A stretch of 8,564 nucleotides of DNA, from the NCBI GenBank assembly GCA_023299945.1, contig JALZVZ010000040.1, positions 1 to 8,564 on the forward strand, given 5' to 3'. Every line of letters begins with the position of its first letter. Positions within the stretch are counted from its first letter, which is position 1. Source of the DNA: Altererythrobacter sp. GTDB lineage: Bacteria > Pseudomonadota > Alphaproteobacteria > Sphingomonadales > Sphingomonadaceae. Made by a program: the position numbers and the translations under genes. Below are positions 7,078 through 8,564 of this stretch, in pieces. The notes under the pieces were generated by a model. That model searched no databases. It saw only the letters and a program-made list of their open reading frames with translations, and had not been told where the DNA came from.

Positions 7078-8262
7078 TCAGATCTTATTCTGTTTGAGGT
7101 GCTGTTTGGCGATAATCATGCGCTGCATTTCATTGGTTCCTTCACCAATGCACATTAGCATGGAGTCGCGGTAGTAACGCTCAATGTCATATTCCTTGGA
7201 ATAGGAATATCCGCCATAAATGCGCATCGCCTCTTGGCTATTATCAACAGCGGCTTCTGAAGCAAAATATTTGGCTATTCCCGCTTCTTTATCGCAGCGC
7301 AGGCCCAGATCGTAAGCCTCAGACGCATCCAAAGTCAGCAGCCGAGCAGCGCGCGCGCGCGTTACCATTTCACCCAATTTCAACTGGATCGCCTGGTGCT
7401 CCGCAATCGGCTTGCCCATGGTTTCGCGCTGTTGCGAATATTCCGTGGCGAGGCGCAAAGACCCTTCGGCTAAACCGACACCGCGCGCCGCCACATTGAT
7501 GCGGCCCAGCTCCAATCCGCCGGTCGCTTGGAAGAAGCCTTGCCCCTCTTCGCCGCCAATAAGCTGGTCAGCAGGAACACGGTAATCATCCATGATGAGC
7601 TCTGCTGAATCGATGGCTTTATATCCAAGCTTGTCGAATTTTTTGCCGGTCGTCAGGCCCTCTCGCTTGTCAGCGATAAACAGGCTCATGCCTTTATAAC
7701 GAGGATCGGCACCCGGATCCGTCTTCACCAGCATCGCAAAACAATGGCCATTGATCGCGTTGGAAATCCAAGTTTTCGTTCCATTGATGACGTAATCATC
7801 GCCGTCGCGCACCGCGACCGAGCGGATGGATTGCAAATCCGTGCCCGCATTCGGCTCTGTTAAAGCCAGTCCGCCGCGCATCTCTCCGCTGGCCAATTTT
7901 GGAAGCCATTTGGCCTTTTGTTGCGGTGTGCCAAAACGCTCAATCGCAACCGCCATAATCAGATGCGAATTGAAAATACCAGTGATCGCCATCCAATAGC
8001 TGGAAATGCGCATGACGATCTTGGCATAGGTTGTCGCAGGCAGGCCCAGCCCGCCATATTCTTGGCCAATCGTGGCGCCGAACAAACCCATCTCTGCCAT
8101 TTGATCGACCAGTTTTTCTGGCCAGATATCGCCGTGATCATGGTGCTGGATAACGGGAATAACTTCCCGTTCCAGCCATACGTCAATCGCTTCCATGAAG
8201 GCACGCTCATCATCGGGATCGATGGTGCGAATTTGATCGGATAGAGCTGCGGCGGTTGCCAT
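7078..8262 (-). CDS. Acyl-CoA dehydrogenase (FAD-dependent)
   Basis: A 394-residue acyl-CoA dehydrogenase, which introduces an alpha,beta double bond into an acyl-CoA and passes electrons to electron-transfer flavoprotein. An N-terminal helical domain includes MGLFGATIGQEYGGLGLP (58-75) and FGTPQQKAKWLPKLASGE (110-127). The FAD/substrate signature GLALTEPNAGTDLQS is at 131-145, with INGTKTWISNA (159-169) after it. The C-terminal domain carries QRETMGKPIAEHQAIQ (278-293), MRIYGGYSYSKEYDIERYYRD (346-366) and GEGTNEMQR (373-381), whose Glu374 matches the catalytic base of the short/medium-chain type. ATG 8262 is chosen for its AAAGGA site seven bases upstream; an earlier in-frame start at 8343 would overlap the MaoC gene and add an Arg/Pro-rich tail unlike the family. 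It lies 47 bp after the MaoC gene. Chain length and branching of the substrate cannot be told from sequence by eye. Confidence 0.94.
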   Translation of the reverse strand: MATAAALSDQIRTIDPDDERAFMEAIDVWLEREVIPVIQHHDHGDIWPEKLVDQMAEMGLFGATIGQEYGGLGLPATTYAKIVMRISSYWMAITGIFNSHLIMAVAIERFGTPQQKAKWLPKLASGEMRGGLALTEPNAGTDLQSIRSVAVRDGDDYVINGTKTWISNAINGHCFAMLVKTDPGADPRYKGMSLFIADKREGLTTGKKFDKLGYKAIDSAELIMDDYRVPADQLIGGEEGQGFFQATGGLELGRINVAARGVGLAEGSLRLATEYSQQRETMGKPIAEHQAIQLKLGEMVTRARAARLLTLDASEAYDLGLRCDKEAGIAKYFASEAAVDNSQEAMRIYGGYSYSKEYDIERYYRDSMLMCIGEGTNEMQRMIIAKQHLKQNKI

Positions 8263-8269
8263 ATTATAT

Positions 8270-8275
8270 TCCTTT
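8270..8275 (-). promoter_or_regulatory. Ribosome binding site of the acyl-CoA dehydrogenase
   Basis: AAAGGA on the minus strand, seven bases before ATG 8262. It is the strongest Shine-Dalgarno-like site in block A and decides the start against the longer in-frame option at 8343. Confidence 0.75.
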
Positions 8276-8297
8276 GGGGGTCTTGTGGGGGTCTTGA
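8276..8297. repeat. Tandem 11-bp direct repeat upstream of the acyl-CoA dehydrogenase
   Basis: GGGGGTCTTGT followed at once by GGGGGTCTTGA (ten of eleven bases identical), in the 47-bp spacer between the MaoC stop and the dehydrogenase start. On the transcribed strand it reads as two CAAGACCCCC units just before the ribosome binding site. Its origin may be simple slippage; a regulatory role is unproven. Confidence 0.7.
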
Positions 8298-8309
8298 ATG
8301 TCTTAAGGT

Positions 8310-8564
8310 TTATTCGTCGAGGCCGCCGTGGCCGCGGCGCCACACAAGGACGGTTCGCTTGTAATGGGCGACCACTTCGCCGTGTTGGTTCTTGGCGATG
8401 GTTTTGCAGGTCACAATTCCCTGTTCTGGGCGGCTTTTGCTTTCCCGCTTTTCAAGAACTTCGCTCTCGCAATAGAGGGTATCGCCGACAAACAAAGGTT
8501 TGACCATGCGCACTTCATCCCAGCCTAAATTGGCGATTGCTTTGCCGCTCGTATCGGACACGCT
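8310..8564 (-). CDS. MaoC-type hot-dog acyl-CoA hydratase, C-terminal part (cut by window edge)
   Basis: The last 84 residues of a MaoC-family protein; the frame is open to the window edge and the first visible residues (Ser-Val-Ser-Asp) are internal. The GTG at 8561 is therefore a valine codon, not a start. The visible part has the family-typical run NLGWDEVRMVKPLFVGDTLYC, then ESEVLEKRESKSRPEQGIV, and a final beta strand VVAHYKRTVLVW. It resembles the single-domain MaoC hydratases (about 150 residues) found near acyl-CoA dehydrogenase and CitE-like genes in itaconyl/mesaconyl-CoA-type pathways. The catalytic Asp/His hydratase motif lies in the N-terminal part outside the window and cannot be checked. 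It is the most upstream visible gene of block A, so the operon may begin further upstream. The likely reaction is hydration of an enoyl-CoA. Confidence 0.85.
   Translation of the reverse strand, partial: SVSDTSGKAIANLGWDEVRMVKPLFVGDTLYCESEVLEKRESKSRPEQGIVTCKTIAKNQHGEVVAHYKRTVLVWRRGHGGLDE

Noticed and set aside
7349..7361. Alternating GC tract inside the acyl-CoA dehydrogenase as a Z-DNA or repeat element
   Set aside because: It is fully explained by the Arg-Ala-Arg-Ala codons of a conserved helix region and is short.
8263..8268. Perfect TATAAT on the minus strand directly before the acyl-CoA dehydrogenase ATG
   Set aside because: A promoter here would start transcription inside the coding region, and the position 17 bases upstream is C-rich rather than a -35 box. 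It is better read as the AT-rich spacer after the AAAGGA ribosome site.
8322..8339. GC-rich inverted repeat (GCCGC/GCGGC) near the MaoC stop as a terminator
   Set aside because: It lies inside the coding region, the arms are only five bases with mismatches around them, and no T-run follows on the transcribed strand.
8263..8343. N-terminal extension of the acyl-CoA dehydrogenase to 8343
   Set aside because: It would overlap the end of the MaoC gene and add an Arg/Pro-rich tail not typical of the family, while ATG 8262 has a well-spaced ribosome site.

Overview
The window is a bacterial catabolic gene cluster with eight protein-coding genes (one cut by the right edge) and almost no non-coding DNA. 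Base composition is moderately GC-rich by eye (not counted). Together with the protein families and the tight operon packing, it suggests a proteobacterium, most likely an alphaproteobacterium of the Sphingomonadales type. That placement is inference: there is no rRNA or marker gene here.

Layout, right to left because most genes lie on the minus strand. Block A (8564 to 4732) holds the C-terminal part of a MaoC-type hot-dog hydratase, an acyl-CoA dehydrogenase, and two consecutive class III (CaiB/BaiF) CoA-transferases. A single plus-strand gene follows (about 3950-4714), a GntR-family regulator of the HutC/UTRA type. It converges on block A with a 17-bp gap and diverges from block B. Block B (3920 to 23) holds two consecutive MmgE/PrpD-family proteins and a PaaK-like adenylate-forming acyl/aryl-CoA ligase. 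These three genes are joined by two ATGA stop/start overlaps, so they are almost certainly one translationally coupled operon.

How the genes could work together: the ligase and the CoA-transferases can load a carboxylic acid onto CoA, the dehydrogenase can make an enoyl-CoA, and the MaoC protein can hydrate it. The MmgE/PrpD proteins belong to a family of dehydratases, decarboxylases and epimerases acting on free di- and tricarboxylates (2-methylcitrate, cis-aconitate, iminodisuccinate). The mix resembles itaconate-type or branched C5-dicarboxylate dissimilation clusters (CoA-transferase, MaoC hydratase, CitE-like lyase, with accessory acyl-CoA dehydrogenase and MmgE/PrpD genes). No CitE-like lyase lies in the window, and the duplicated CoA-transferase and MmgE/PrpD genes plus a ligase do not match a pathway I know in full. 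The substrate is therefore unknown. The GntR protein is the obvious candidate regulator of block B and perhaps block A.

No tRNA, rRNA, CRISPR array, insertion sequence or convincing intrinsic terminator was seen. The longest stretch without a gene is under 80 bp.
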